This document shows, in pieces, positions 32,487 to 44,154 of a stretch of DNA of 64,000 bases. The first letter of the stretch is position 1. Each line of letters begins with the position of its first letter. A program made the translations under genes and the position numbers. The stretch comes from Ehretia macrophylla (taxonomy: Eukaryota > Streptophyta > Magnoliopsida > Boraginales > Ehretiaceae). The notes beneath the pieces were generated by a model that was not told where the DNA came from, searched no databases, and worked only from the letters and a program-made list of their open reading frames with translations. The stretch lies in the NCBI GenBank assembly GCA_037974665.1, contig CM075783.1:19438762-19502761 (forward strand), read 5' to 3'.

Positions 32487-32762
32487 TGTTGGAATATAGA
32501 AGAGGCTATTTTATCGTAGAGAGAAATAATATGGAGACTCTAAACAAAATCTTTATTGCTCTAATATTTGGTATGTATTTGGTATGACTACAATTAAAAG
32601 GACTAACCCCTATTTATAGAATCACAAAAAACCTATGTCAATTAGGATATGGTTCTAGGAAACCATTACCCACTAGGAAATACTATCTAGTCAAAAACAA
32701 TTTAAATCTAACTAGAACTTATTTAATAGAGTCCTAATCCAAAACAAGTTTATCTTCTAACA
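32487..32762 (-). repeat. 5' LTR of the chimeric copia element (right, 276 bp)
   Basis: Same length and ends as the left LTR. The preceding GCTCTGATACCACTT (32,472-32,486) is the Met-tRNA primer site read on the minus strand, so this is the 5' LTR. Confidence 0.9.
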
Positions 32763-34211
32763 TTCACACACTTTGTTTTGCTTTATTTACAGCTTCAATT
32801 TTCTTAGTTGTATACTCGACTTCTTATCAAGGTCGGTATGAAGCTAGGATGATTCTAGTTACTGTTAGTTTTTGTTTGAACATTGCAACATAATTTGTCC
32901 GATGGAATTCGCGCCTTCGTCGTAATCTATCACGAATAGGGTCATATATATTTAGGATCCCGAATGGTCACATAAAATTGATTGAAATATTTCTTGGATG
33001 GTTATTTTACATTCTAGTTCAGTACTTCATCCAGGAAAAATCGCGTTCTCTTTTGGTGATGCTCTCTTCCTGGGCCGTTTTCTGGCTGTCTAACCTCGCC
33101 ATGATCCAACCCCCAACTGACTTGGGAATATTCAGTTTTATTGTTGGTGCTGTCCTGGATTGTGCAATAAGTTTGTTTAGGCTCCACATGTTCACCTAGA
33201 TTACTTGGGCTGGTTGTGGCTTTCTCGGCTTCCTATGGTGGAACTTGAATTCAGTGACACCGCATTATCCTCGGGCACGAGCAGATGTAATACTCAAATG
33301 GCGACGTCAAGAACAGGAGGTTGCCAGCGAGGGTGGTTTGCTCAACTTTTTCAGAGCTATGAGGAAGAGAATGCTACTCGGTGGTATTCTGATTTTATCA
33401 TCTGAGCTCTTCTTATTAGTAGAGATGATAAGTAAGCAAAAAAAAGCTAGAAAGGAAAAAGAAATCAAAAACATGATAATTGATAATTTAGAACTCACCC
33501 TCCAACTGCTTGAGCAGAATGAGGAAGGAATGGAGAAAAAGAGAATAGCTGAGCTAATTCATACACTATGTCATCTCCTTTATGGACTACGTAATGTTAT
33601 AGAAGAAAAAGCAATGGCGCCAGAAGAAAAAGAAAAGGAAGAACAAAAGAATCGGCAAATTGTTCTATTTTCACGTGTAGTCTTCATCCTGCTGCTGAAC
33701 AGATCAAAAAATACCATAAGTATTTTTGTAGATTTTTTTTGTGATGTGTTTTTTTTTCTGGAAAATAAATACCATAAGTATAGAAGAAGAAAACGTCGCA
33801 CGAATTATTAAAATTCGCCGTCTCATCTTAGGCCAGCTTTTAATGGAAATACAAAAATAAAGGAAGAAGCAAAAAGAGATGGACCGAAAAGGACCGGAGA
33901 AGGAAAAAGGAAAGCAAAGAGAAGACAAATTAGAAAGGGGGGATTATTAGACTTTGTCGTCTCAGATGATGGCGGAAAAATAGAAGAAAATGGAGGAGAA
34001 ATAAAGAACATAAAAAATAAGAAACTGAAAGAAGAAGAGGTTGGGCTTTACTTCATTTTTGGTGCTGCCGCCACTTATGAGAGTCTGCGGTCTCCGATCG
34101 AGAGACGTGGGCCAGAAGCGACGAGCAGTAGCGGTCGAATCTCGGGAGAATGATACTGGGAGAAAGATAAATAAGTTTGTACTTAAACTTATTGAGAAAA
34201 TAAGTTCTTAG

Positions 34212-35850
34212 ATCCTTCTTTTAATATAGATCCTATATAAATATGTATAATATATATATGCATTTTACTTTTTTTTGCTGTTTTTTTTATTTTCGTTTTT
34301 TCCTTTTTCTATTTTTTTTTATTTTCACTTTTTTTTTATATATAGATCCTATATATATATATATTTACATTTTCCCTTTTTCTATTTTATTTTATTTTAT
34401 TTAATTGTAGATTTTGTTTTGTTTTTATTAATGTTGGATCTTTAAAATATATATATATTTTTTACAGGATTGGAGTTTGGTTTGTGTGATAGGCCAGACT
34501 ATTACGGCTCAAGCTAGTCTTCTAATTCACTATATTTTATATTCATGTTGAGATATTATATTTGAAATAATGTTATAGGTGAGATATTATTATGATGTTT
34601 GTTGAGATAATAATTGCATATATAATTGATTATTTATGATGTTTGTTGAGATATTTAGCTAAAATTTAAGTTGATCCTTGAGTTATTTCTTATATATGAA
34701 GTGTATATGCGTACTTGTAACAATATTGCATAGAATAATGACCTTACAATGCAAAATGGTAGAAATGTTTGTCGTGTTTGTGGGCTGAATTTTCCAGCAC
34801 CGACAGTGGGCTTGCCGGCGCTGGTTGGGCTAATTTTTGGGGCCATTTGGGCTGCCCTCGGGGTGGATTAGGTGTATGCTTCGTTGGTTAATTGATAGGT
34901 GGTTGTTTCTGTGTTGTTTGATTGAGTAATTGCGGAATGTGTTGCTAGAAAGTTGAAGTATTGTTAAAGAAAGTTAGTTTAAGTGTTGTTTTACATTCTT
35001 TTGTGTTGTAATGTTAGAGCTTCAGTTGAAATCAAGTAGGGTTGGAATTGGTCAATATATGGACATATATGCTTGAGGTTAGGTAACTTACTTTGTTACC
35101 TAATCAATGTGTTTTAAGTGATTTTTACATGTAGAATTACTAAGTGTTGGATTATTTAAAGTGTTGAAGTGTTGGTGAAATGTTGTTGTTGAAGTGCCGA
35201 GGGGCATCCTCTTTGAGTCGTGGAAACTCACCCTCATTTACTAACATTTCAGGTGAGCCAAAGTTGGGATTCGTGGCTCAGGAGGCTGAGGCCGAGCCAT
35301 TTGATGTCGTGCATTATGTGAATGAGTCTTATGCTCAAGAGCCCTATCCTTGTGAGTGCTTGTTTGGATATTTCTTATGTTATCTTAGTGTTTATGGTTA
35401 TAATGTATGAAAGACTTGAACTTATGTAATATGTAATGTTGTAGCTTTACTTTAAGTCAGTAGTTTATAGTCTTTTTGTTGAATGATCAAAGTAAGCATG
35501 GCTTATTGCAAGCTTGGAAAGTTTATTTTGGATATGTATATGTTGTTAGACTTAAGCTAGATTTGGAAGTCTATTTGGACCTTATGTACTTTTATGGTTA
35601 TGTCTAAAGTAGTTGGGACGGATGACTTTATATTTTGGTTTAATGTTGGATGGTTAAATTGTGGAATGTATTGGTTTCATTGTGGCTTATATGAAATTTT
35701 TTACAGGTTTGAAATGTTTAAGAGTCTTATTACAGATGTTATAATACCGAAATTCTATCGCATCCCGACTTGATTGTAGGTGGGTCGAGTTGGGGCGTGA
35801 CATTATGTACTTTATTTTGAAGATCTTTTAAATACTATAATATGCATATC
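34212..35850. mobile_element. Unit-junction spacer with a probable Ty3/gypsy LTR
   Basis: Poly-T and AT runs fill 34,212-34,440. From about 34,440 to 35,802 the sequence looks like a long LTR: its right end CGAGTTGGGGCGTGACA is, in reverse, TGTCACGCCCC, a common plant gypsy LTR start. No polypurine tract, primer site or coding sequence adjoins it, so a solo LTR or fragment is likely. The left end and a target duplication could not be fixed. Its counterpart before unit 1 is outside the window. Confidence 0.45.
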
Positions 35851-36620
35851 TTAAATTAATTTTTTTAAACATTAAATTTAATATTTTTTTTAAAAAAAAT
35901 TATTGTGTGGTGACAAAATGGCGACAAAAACGTAGTTACCACGTGGCGACTATTATTGACTACAATATGGTTAAAAAACGACGACTAAATATTTGCTACC
36001 ACATAGAGACAAAAATTAATAAATAAAAATAAAAAATAAAAAATCTGGCTACCTAGTGGCGACGAAAAAATAGCTACCATACGGTCACCAAAATGTGGCT
36101 ACAAACTTTGGCTACCAAATGACAACGGAGTTTAATAATTTTTTAGAAAAATTAAAAATGTTTGGCTTCCTAATGGCGACGTAGTTATGGCTACCACACG
36201 GCCACCAAATTATCGCTACAAGAATTGGCTACAACATAGAGACAAAATTAAATAATAAATCAAAATATATTTAAAATAATTTGCCACCTAATGGCGACAA
36301 AAATTGGCTACCATGGGGCGACCATGCATAATTAAATGATACAAAAATTAATGAATTATTTAATAAAATTGTTAATTATAAAAATTAACTAATACTTAAT
36401 TTTTGTAAAATTTGCGACCAAGGGGCTACAAAATGGAAAAAAAATTATACTTTTTATTTTTTTTTTTCGATTTGGCCACCAAAATGTAACCAAATTAGCA
36501 AATTGCGACGAGGGTTTTCTCGACGCTATGTTTTTGGTCGCTCTTTGGTAGCCCAATTGGGGTAGGTGACCAAAGGGCGACGAGAAACCTTCGTCGCCCC
36601 AGACCGATTTTCTTGTAGTG
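35851..36620 (+). mobile_element. CACTA transposon 3' part, unit 2
   Basis: Counterpart of 1-763. The terminus TTTTCTTGTAGTG (36,608-36,620) matches the CACTA consensus exactly. GGCTACC/GGCGAC subterminal repeats precede it. The left end CACTACAAGAAAA is not found between 34,212 and 35,850, so the element is truncated or joined to other sequence there. Confidence 0.83.
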
Positions 36621-36639
36621 TGAAGATTGGATAGTTGTC

Positions 36640-38113
36640 ATGCAAGAAGAATTAAATCAATTTGAAAGAAGTAAAGTGCGACATCTAGTTAAAAAACCTA
36701 AGGATTATCCTATAATTGGTACAAAATGGGTTTTTAGAAATAAGTTAGATGAATCCGGGGTTGTAACTAGGAACAAAGCTAGACTAATGGCTCAATGGTA
36801 TAATCAAGAAGAATGGATAGATTATGATGAGACTTTTGCTCTAGTGGCTAGACTTGAATCCATTCGTATGCTTCTTGCTTTTGCATGTTTTATGAATTTT
36901 AAATTATATCAAATGGATGTAAAAAGTGCCTTTCTAAATGGCTATCTTAAGGAAGAAGTATATGTGAAACAACCACCCGAATTTGAAGATTCCAACTTGC
37001 CAAATCATGTATATAAACTAGATAAGGGATTATATGGCCTTAAGCAAGCACCTAGAGTATGGTATGATAGACTTAGCAATTATTTTCTTGAAAAATGGTT
37101 TACTAGAGGAAAATTGGATTCAACCCTTTTTGGCGAAACAAAAAATAAAGATATATTGCTCGTGCAAATTTATGTTGATGACATAATTTTTTGTACCGCT
37201 GATGAATCCCTTTATGAGTATTTCTCTAAGTGTATGCACAAGGAATTCGAGATGAGTATGATGGGAGAATTAAATTTCTTTCTTGGACTCCAAATCAAAC
37301 AAACACAAGAAGGTACTTTCATCAATCAAGCCAAGTACACTAGAGAACTTATCAAAAAGTTTGGGATTGAGTCAGCAAAAGAAATGAGTACGCCAATGTC
37401 AACATCAATCAAGCTAGACAAAGATGAGAAATATAACAAGGTATATGAAAAACAATATCGAGGTATGAGCAGAAGTCTTCTTTATTTAACTACTTCTAGA
37501 CCCAATATTGTATTTGTCGTGTGCTTATGTGCTCGTTTTCAATCTTGTCCTAAAGAGTCTCACTTAAATGCTCTAAAAAGAATCATTAGATATCTTAAGG
37601 GGACTATAGATTTAGGATTGTGGTATCCGAAAAATACATCATTTGAACTTATAGGGTATTTGGATGCGGATTATGTAAGAGATTGAGTGGATAGGAAGAG
37701 TACTAGTGGATATTGTCAATTTTTAGGACATTCATTGATCTCTTGGTCTAGTAAAAAAAAAAAATAGTGTAGCTCTCTCTACGGCCGAAGCTGAATATGT
37801 ATCTGCCGGAAATTGTGTTGCTCAAATTCTTTGGATGAAACAAAATTTATTAAACTATGGCCTTGTGTACGATAGTGTGCCGATTAAATGTGATAATACA
37901 AGTACCATTAATCTCACTAAAAATCACATTCAACACTCTAGAACCAAACATATTAAAATTAGGCATCATTTCATTCGCAATCATGTTCAAAAAGGGGATG
38001 TTGTGCTTAATTTCGTTGACTCCTTGCATCAATTAGTTGATATTTTTACCAAACATTTGCATGAGAATCAATTTTGTGTGATTAGAAGAGAGCTGGACAT
38101 GCTTAAAATATGA
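36640..38113 (+). pseudogene. Sirevirus reverse transcriptase and RNase H, unit 2
   Basis: One frame is open from 36,640 to a TGA at 37,684-37,686, giving 348 codons that cover most of RT with the YVDD box at 37,171-37,182 and the start of RNase H. The TGA follows the L-D-A-D-Y block and is shared with unit 1. A frame change at the A-run near 37,755 precedes the rest of RNase H (T-A-E-A-E-Y to the end at 38,113). It is less damaged than the unit-1 copy but still broken, and lacks the upstream pol domains. Confidence 0.9.
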
Positions 38114-38595
38114 TTGTAACTGCATTTCATGAAGTTTCATAAGCATAAAATTACTTCCTGGCATAATATGCTCAATCGGAAGAGGGTGTGCCCACCGGTC
38201 GACCGGTGGAGTTCCCCTCGTCCGGTGGACGTGCCTCGGGCAAAAGAGGGTCAGGCACCGGTCGGACGGCGCTTGCACCCTCGTCCGGTCGTGGCACTGA
38301 CGGGCAAAAGGTTAAAAACATCAAATTTCATTCAAAACTCAATCATTTCTTCACCAAAACTCATCCTAATTCTCTCCCACACAAATTCCATCATTGTCTC
38401 ATGTCATCTTCAAAACTCATTCTGAGTCCTACAAACAAAACATAACGACTTAAATCTTGACAACCCACTCAAGTGCGTATCTTTCTCTTCAATTCCTGTG
38501 AAAAACTCTTCAAATTTTTCTTTGCCCACCAAGTGCTCGATAAAATTCCCCAACCGAACTCTTTTGTATTCTCTTGCAAATTCTCTTGTCTCCTC

Positions 38596-39651
38596 ATGGC
38601 CTCATCATCTAGACAAGCATCCAAGCGACAAAGGACCGCATTTAGACCTTATACCATTGATCCATGGGATCCTATGCATGTCATCGCACCTGGAGATTAC
38701 TCTAAAAATGAAATAATATGGGGTAAGCGTTTTGATCCTTCACACTTTTTCGACAACACTCGTCTACATAAAGTGATTAGATATCAAAGGTGGCTTCCTC
38801 TTTTTGAACTTGAGGACATAAATTGTGATATGTGGGTTCGGGAATTCTATGCATATTTGGTGGAAGGTGAAGATGGAGGTGTGAATGGGCTAAATAGTCG
38901 AGTAAATGGGGTGAACATATTTGTAGGAGAATAGGATTTGGCAAATTTGTTTGGGATTTCAAATAGTGGCTTAAAACTTTATTTTGTGGCTAACTTACCC
39001 AGCGGATTACACAATAATGCTCCAACAGAGATGTTTACTACTTTGTGGGAAGGCTCGGGAAGATCAGAAGAGTTTATGCCCAAGAGAGATCAACTCTGTG
39101 CAGAGAAACGTTTGCTCCTCTACATCTTAAATCAATCCATTATGCCTCGCATTGTAAAATATGGGACAATCCCATCCTTCACGGGTTATGTGATGCACCT
39201 CATGTACACAAAGGTAAAATTCAACCTCCCATACATCATGCTTAGTCATATGTTGGCTTTTAAAAAGAAATCCTTGCCCTATGGGATGCTCTTGTGTCAC
39301 TTCTTCCGTCTTAAGGGTATCGATCGTGTTGGTCAGTTTACACCCTTAAATGATGCCACCTACCAATATTGCCTAGATAGACATTACATGGCTCGTGAAA
39401 ATAATGACATTGTCTACATTAAGCAACGTCAATTCCGTAAGGTTCAATCTGAGGTAGTTGATGATCTAGAGAACTATGACCTTGGGGAAGAAGGTGATGA
39501 AAGTGACGCTGTGAGCGAGAGTGATGAAAGAGATCACGAAGGAAGAGATCCTTCACGGATTGATATTGGAGAGGCTAGTTTGTTTACAAGGAGAAGATCT
39601 CGCCCAGCTACTCTTGAAGAAGTAGATGCCAAGATTGATAATTTAAGTTGA
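38596..39651 (+). pseudogene. Sirevirus extra ORF, unit 2, with one premature stop
   Basis: Counterpart of the intact 351-codon frame at 2738-3793, same length. One TGG to TAG change at 38,932-38,934 interrupts the V-G-E-W position; the rest stays in frame to 39,651. Codons after the stop show several missense differences. The single difference from an open frame means the stop is recent. Confidence 0.8.
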
Positions 39652-40044
39652 TCAGTTATCCTTGACTGTTGGAGAAGTCAACTCTGAGATGAAAGGAATA
39701 AAGATGATGCTCAAGAAGCTTTATGAGAATTTCATCAAGAATTAAGCCAGTTTCCTTGCGATGCTTAGGATGCTCCCCTTTCCCCTTTTTGCTTTACACT
39801 TTGAAATTTCCTTTTCACACAATCATGTTTTACTTTGTCATACACTCCTTTTCATGGTTTTGATACTTTGTTTATTTGATATTTCAACTCCGTTGCTTTT
39901 GTAATTCTCCTTACTATGCTTGCATTACTTTGTGATTTTGTGTCAAGTGTTTCATGTTCAGATCTCGACATGCTTTTCCTTGTTTGCTAATGTCACGTAG
40001 GAAGCTTATATTGTTGTGTGAATGTTCTTCATGTTTTGCTAATG

Positions 40045-40294
40045 ACAAAAAGGAGGAGAAAAATTGAGTAATAGAAGCATATCTAAAAGGACCTCATAAA
40101 TTAAGGGGAAGTTGTTATGTATGCACCCATTGAGGGGGAGTCTTTTGAACAAACTTATATCTTAGGTTCAAACAAACTCACAATGCACAAAATGTTAAAT
40201 ACAAAATCATTTATGCTTATACTCTCTCAAACTCATTTATGCTTACATTGTTATTATTTGAGATAAGTTTTGTCATCATCAAAAAGGGGGAGAT
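40045..40294 (+). promoter_or_regulatory. Multiple polypurine tracts, unit 2 Sirevirus
   Basis: Purine/G-run tracts as in unit 1; the proximal tract AAAAAGGGGGAGAT directly precedes the LTR. Confidence 0.75.
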
Positions 40295-41494
40295 TGTTAG
40301 CCTAAAGGGTTTTTAAATCTTCGTTTTGATGATTACAAACCATAATTATATTTAATGAGTTTGTTAAGTGTGCAAAAGCAAAGAGAAATCAAGTTTGACT
40401 CCGATTCCAAGATTATCGAGCTAAAGAAGGAAGAAAAACATCCATCAACTTAATGAGAAGATTCGAAGAATGAAGATGGAATTAAAATGATGGAGACGGA
40501 AGTCATAAGGGGTACTGGTTGGGACTTGACTAGGGTTTTGGGGCTTGCAAATAGTATATGCTCAATAGTGATTCTCAAACAACATTTGTGAAATGTGTGT
40601 TTACAAAACTTGTTCAAAAGAATCATTTTAAAAAATCCAACCCTGACAGTCTTGGTTCCACCGGACGACCCCTCAGCGACCGGTCGACCGGTGGCCAAAG
40701 GGTCGTTCGCCCGAGACCTGTCCACCGGACGAGGGTCTCTCGACCGGTTGACCGGCTAACAGGGGTCGACTGGTCGGGCCAAAAATGCTGATTCAAAATA
40801 TAGCTGTTTATGAATGTTGGGAGCATTAATTACACCATATTTTCAGCTCTATTAAGTGTTCGCAACTGCAAAATTTGAAGGCATTGATTCAACGCATTTA
40901 TTCTTGAGTTCTTTCATTATCTTTATATTTGAATCATCATTGAGCTATACTTGTGCAAGAATTTGTGAGAAATATTATGAGAAAACATTCATTCTATTCA
41001 TCTACCCTAAAAAGAGGGCTTTTATTGTGATTCTCAAACACTTATCAAAAGAGAGAATTAAACACTTTGTAAGGAAGGATTTCATTGTTAAAGGTGTTGG
41101 AGTGAAAGCTTTGTATTGAGAAGAGTTGTTTTCTATTGTAAAAGCTTGAACTACCATTGTAGTTGGTTTGTGGACTCACTAACATTTGAAGAGGCACTAT
41201 AGTGAAGATTGTTGAAATCCTAAGCGGGGAGCTTAGGTCGTGGACTGAGGCGGGGGCCGAACCACGCTAAAATCGTGATTTTCAATCTCTTTCTCTCAAC
41301 TCTCTCTTTGCATTATTTTCTGCTCATCAAGTGTTTGATAAATTGCCTCACTCACATTTTATATTTCTAAAGTGCATATTTATTTAGAATTGTTTTTGAT
41401 AAATCATTGATAGTATATTGTTTAAGCAAAAAAGTCGTATAATTACCAATATAACCTACTTTACCCCCCTCTTAGGTTTAATTAAGGGACAAAA
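40295..41494 (+). repeat. Sirevirus 3' LTR, unit 2 (1200 bp)
   Basis: Begins TGTTAGCC after the polypurine tract. Its last bases read GGGACAAAA where unit 1 has GGGACAACA, so the terminal CA is mutated here. The CpG-rich palindromic block lies at about 40,655-40,780 and keeps more CpGs than unit 1. Confidence 0.8.
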
Positions 41495-44154
41495 AACTAT
41501 GTTTCACAACCGGAGAGAACATTTCATTAAAGTCAACACCCTCCCTTTGAGTATAACCTTTAGCCACCAGACGAGCCTTGTATCGTGGTCCTTCAACCCC
41601 TAGAGTGTCTTCCTTTTTCTTGAAAACCCATTTGCACCCAACAACACGTTGCCCCTCAAGCAATTTCACAAGCTCCTCTGATTCTTTTGAAGAGACTCTA
41701 TCTCTTCACTCATGGCACCTATCCACTGAGATGCATCTGTATCAGAAATGGCCTCTCTATAGGAACTCGGATCATGCGCCTCAATTGTCTCTGCAACTAA
41801 CAAAGCATAAGCAACTATATCAGCATATCCACACCTCTGAGGTTCTCTAATCTGTGTCTTCTGTCTCCCAGTGGCAATACTGTATTGTTGTTCTTCAAGT
41901 ACATCTTCCTCATGTACCTCACTTTATTGAGTCGGCTGAACTGGACTACTGCTACAGTATGGAACATTTAGAGCATCAACCTGTAGTTACACCTGCTCTT
42001 TGACACCTTGGTCTAAATCAACTACTGTATTCTCATTCTCTTGGTCTAGTGAAGCAGACTCATGAAATGTGACATCTCTACTGATGAGAAACCCTGGAGT
42101 TTTCTTATCTGTACACCACAACCTATACCCTTTCACTCCAAATGCATAGCCTAAGAATATGCATTTCTTTGCCCTCGGCTCAAGCTTGCCATCCTTCACG
42201 TAAGCATATGCAGGACAACCAAATACCCTTAACTGAGAGTAATCAGCAGGTTTACCAGACCATAACTACTCGATAGGAGTCTTCAAGCCAATAGCTGTGG
42301 ATGGAGAGTGATTCAAGCATGTTGTACTGACTGCTTTAGCCCAAAATTCTTGACTCAACCCAGCATGAGAGAGCATACATCGAGCTCTCTCTAAAAGAGT
42401 CCTGTTCATGCGTTCAGCAACTCTATTCTGTTGTGGTGTACCTAAGCATGTGCGGTGTCTCACAATGCCTTCTTTATTGTAGAAGCCATCAAACTCTTTA
42501 TTGCAATATTCTAACCCATTGTCAGTCCTAAGACGCTTAATTTGTTTTCCAGTCTGCTTCTAGACCAACGTCTTCCACTCGATAAAAGTTGGTAAAGCTT
42601 CATCCTTTGTTTTCAAAAAATACACCCAAACCCTCCGAGAAAATGCATCAATGAAAGTGATAAAGTACCGGCACCACTCTTAGAAGGAACTTTATTAGGA
42701 CCCCAAAGATCAGAATAAATGTAGTCAAGTGTACCTTTGGTTGTCTCTGTCGCCTTATTGAACTTCACTCTGGTCCGTTTTCCGAAGATACAATGCACAC
42801 ATAAATTGAGCTTTCCTGTCTTCTGCCCACAAAGCAAATCCCTTTTGCTCAGTTATGTCAATCCCCTCTCGCTCATATGGCCCATTCTCATATGCCACAA
42901 CTGTGTAGTGTCATTATCACTGCTCTCAGATGCAACAGCTACAACACTTGTGACTATACTTCCTTGAAGAACATATAGTCTACCTGTCAAGTTCCCTTTC
43001 AAGAGCACAATTGAACCCTTTATCACTTTAAGAACTCCATTCTCACTATGAAATTTGTACCCATGAGAATCTAGACGGCCAAGAGAAATCATATTCTTCT
43101 TCAGCTTCGGGACATGCCAGCACTCGAGAGATCTAGTAATACCATCAAACATCTTGATATTCACAATGCCGGTTCCAACCACCTCTAGTGTGAGATCATT
43201 ACCTAGAAAAACTTTCCCACTCTTCTTAGAATAAGTAGAAAACCAATCCCTCCTAGGACACATGTGGAATGTGACACCTATGTCAAGAATCCACTGATTT
43301 TGCCATTGCCCTACACTGACAGACAAAACATCACCAGCACCACTAGAACTCTCTCCATCAGAACTAACACTATCCACTACATTTGCTGAATTCTCAATCT
43401 TTTTACCCTTATTTCTCTTTGCACAATCATTCTTAATATGATCATTTTCTCCACACTCATAACAGGAGACTTGTCTAGCTCTTGATTTTGATCTTGACTT
43501 TCCCTTTTTCTTTCCTAAAGATCCCTCTCTATTTTGTGTTTTTCCTCTACTCACCAAACCCTCTCGATGGACTTCTTCTCTATTGCCTGGAAAGTGTTTC
43601 TGAAGATCTTTGGATTTAAGTGAAGAATTCACATCCTCCAAACTAATCTTATCCCTACCGTATAATAAAGTATCCACAAAATTTGAATATGAAGGCGGTA
43701 AAGAGCATAACAAAATAATAGCTTGATCTTCATCTTCTATTTTAACACAAATGGCCTTTATAGCTATGATAATCAAATTAAACTCATTAAGGTATTCTTT
43801 AATGGATGTACCTTCTTTCATTTTGAGATTGTATAATCTCTTTTTCAGGTAGAGGCGATTTGTAAGAGATTGTGATGCATACAACTTCTTTAGAGCCTCT
43901 CAAGCCTCGACTGTCGTAGCTTTCTCAGCAATTTCCTGTAGTACATCATTTGACACACTCATGTGTATCGTACTAATGGCTTTATCTTCCAACTCTTGCT
44001 TCTCCTCTATTTTCAGCTCCTCCGGGATCTTTTTCTCGATAACCTTCCACAATCCTTGCATCACTATGAAAGCTTTGAATCTGATCCTCCACAAGTTGAA
44101 ACTAGTTTTCCCGTCAAATTTCTCAATTTCAAACTTTCTTGAGGTTGTAGTCAT
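41495..44154 (-). pseudogene. Copia gag-protease-integrase-RT polyprotein, unit 2
   Basis: From the minus-strand ATG at 44,154, gag has an early frame change near 43,890. A 343-codon frame (43,884-42,853) then covers the rest of gag, the zinc knuckle C-Y-E-C-G-E-N-D-H (about 43,430-43,470), the protease and the start of integrase. The protease again reads Asp-Ile-Gly. Integrase and RT follow in pieces (42,837-42,613; 42,463-42,266; 42,199-41,987; 41,669-41,495). RT is cut by the Sirevirus LTR at the same base as in unit 1. Confidence 0.88.

Larger units (their letters stand above)
28502..32762 (-). mobile_element. Chimeric Ty1/copia element with inverted interior (4261 bp, unit 1 only)
   Basis: Flanked by the 5-bp duplication TTCAC (28,497-28,501 and 32,763-32,767). 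Unit 2 holds the empty site near 62,620. The two 276-bp LTRs differ at five positions (about 1.8%). The polypurine tract next to the left LTR and the primer site next to the right LTR both define a minus-strand element, and the left interior holds minus-strand RNase H. From about 29,160 to 32,471, however, the interior is plus-strand copia sequence with its own different LTR piece and primer site. Because the whole structure lies between one target duplication, it moved as a unit and the inversion arose before or during reverse transcription. Confidence 0.88.
1..34142. repeat. Tandem segmental duplication, unit 1
   Basis: This span matches 35,851-64,000 in order and orientation. The offset is about 35,850 at the left, drops by about 1.6 kb after the hAT-like insertion at 17,506 and by about 4.27 kb after the copia insertion at 28,502. 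Stretches compared by eye differ by roughly 1-4%. The true left breakpoint may lie outside the window. Two copies of one locus placed in tandem by an assembler would look similar, but each copy carries its own later insertions. Confidence 0.93.
28078..34153 (+). pseudogene. Unrecognised multi-membrane-segment gene, copy B1, split by a retrotransposon
   Basis: Exon-like sequence lies at 28,078-28,501 and 32,768-34,153; the chimeric copia element occupies 28,502-32,762. The N-terminal frame runs to a frame change at about 28,365. Like B2 it lacks 16 bases found in A copies just after the G-P-F motif, which shifts the frame, and has in-frame stops NIAT-stop near 32,890 and at 33,197-33,199 (TGG to TAG). 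It keeps TGG TGG where A copies have TGG TGA. The charged C-terminus follows at about 33,245-33,811 and 33,840-34,153. The copy is dead several times over and was inactive before the retrotransposon arrived, since B2 shares the older breaks. Confidence 0.8.
24127..34211. repeat. Segment B, copy 1 of the older duplication (B1)
   Basis: Matches segment A from 10,294 to 16,440. It contains a TRIM where A has a different 470-bp stretch, lacks the Harbinger-like MITE, and is interrupted by a copia insertion (28,502-32,762 plus 5-bp duplication). Homology to A ends at TAAGTTCTTAG, 34,211. Confidence 0.87.
36621..41494 (+). mobile_element. Sirevirus 5'-truncated copy, unit 2
   Basis: Same organisation as 764-5639: RT and RNase H, extra ORF, polypurine tracts, LTR. 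Confidence 0.85.

Noticed and set aside
35180..35410. Possible 76-aa gene near the unit junction
   Set aside because: It lies within the probable gypsy LTR, has no family match and no promoter or downstream signals.
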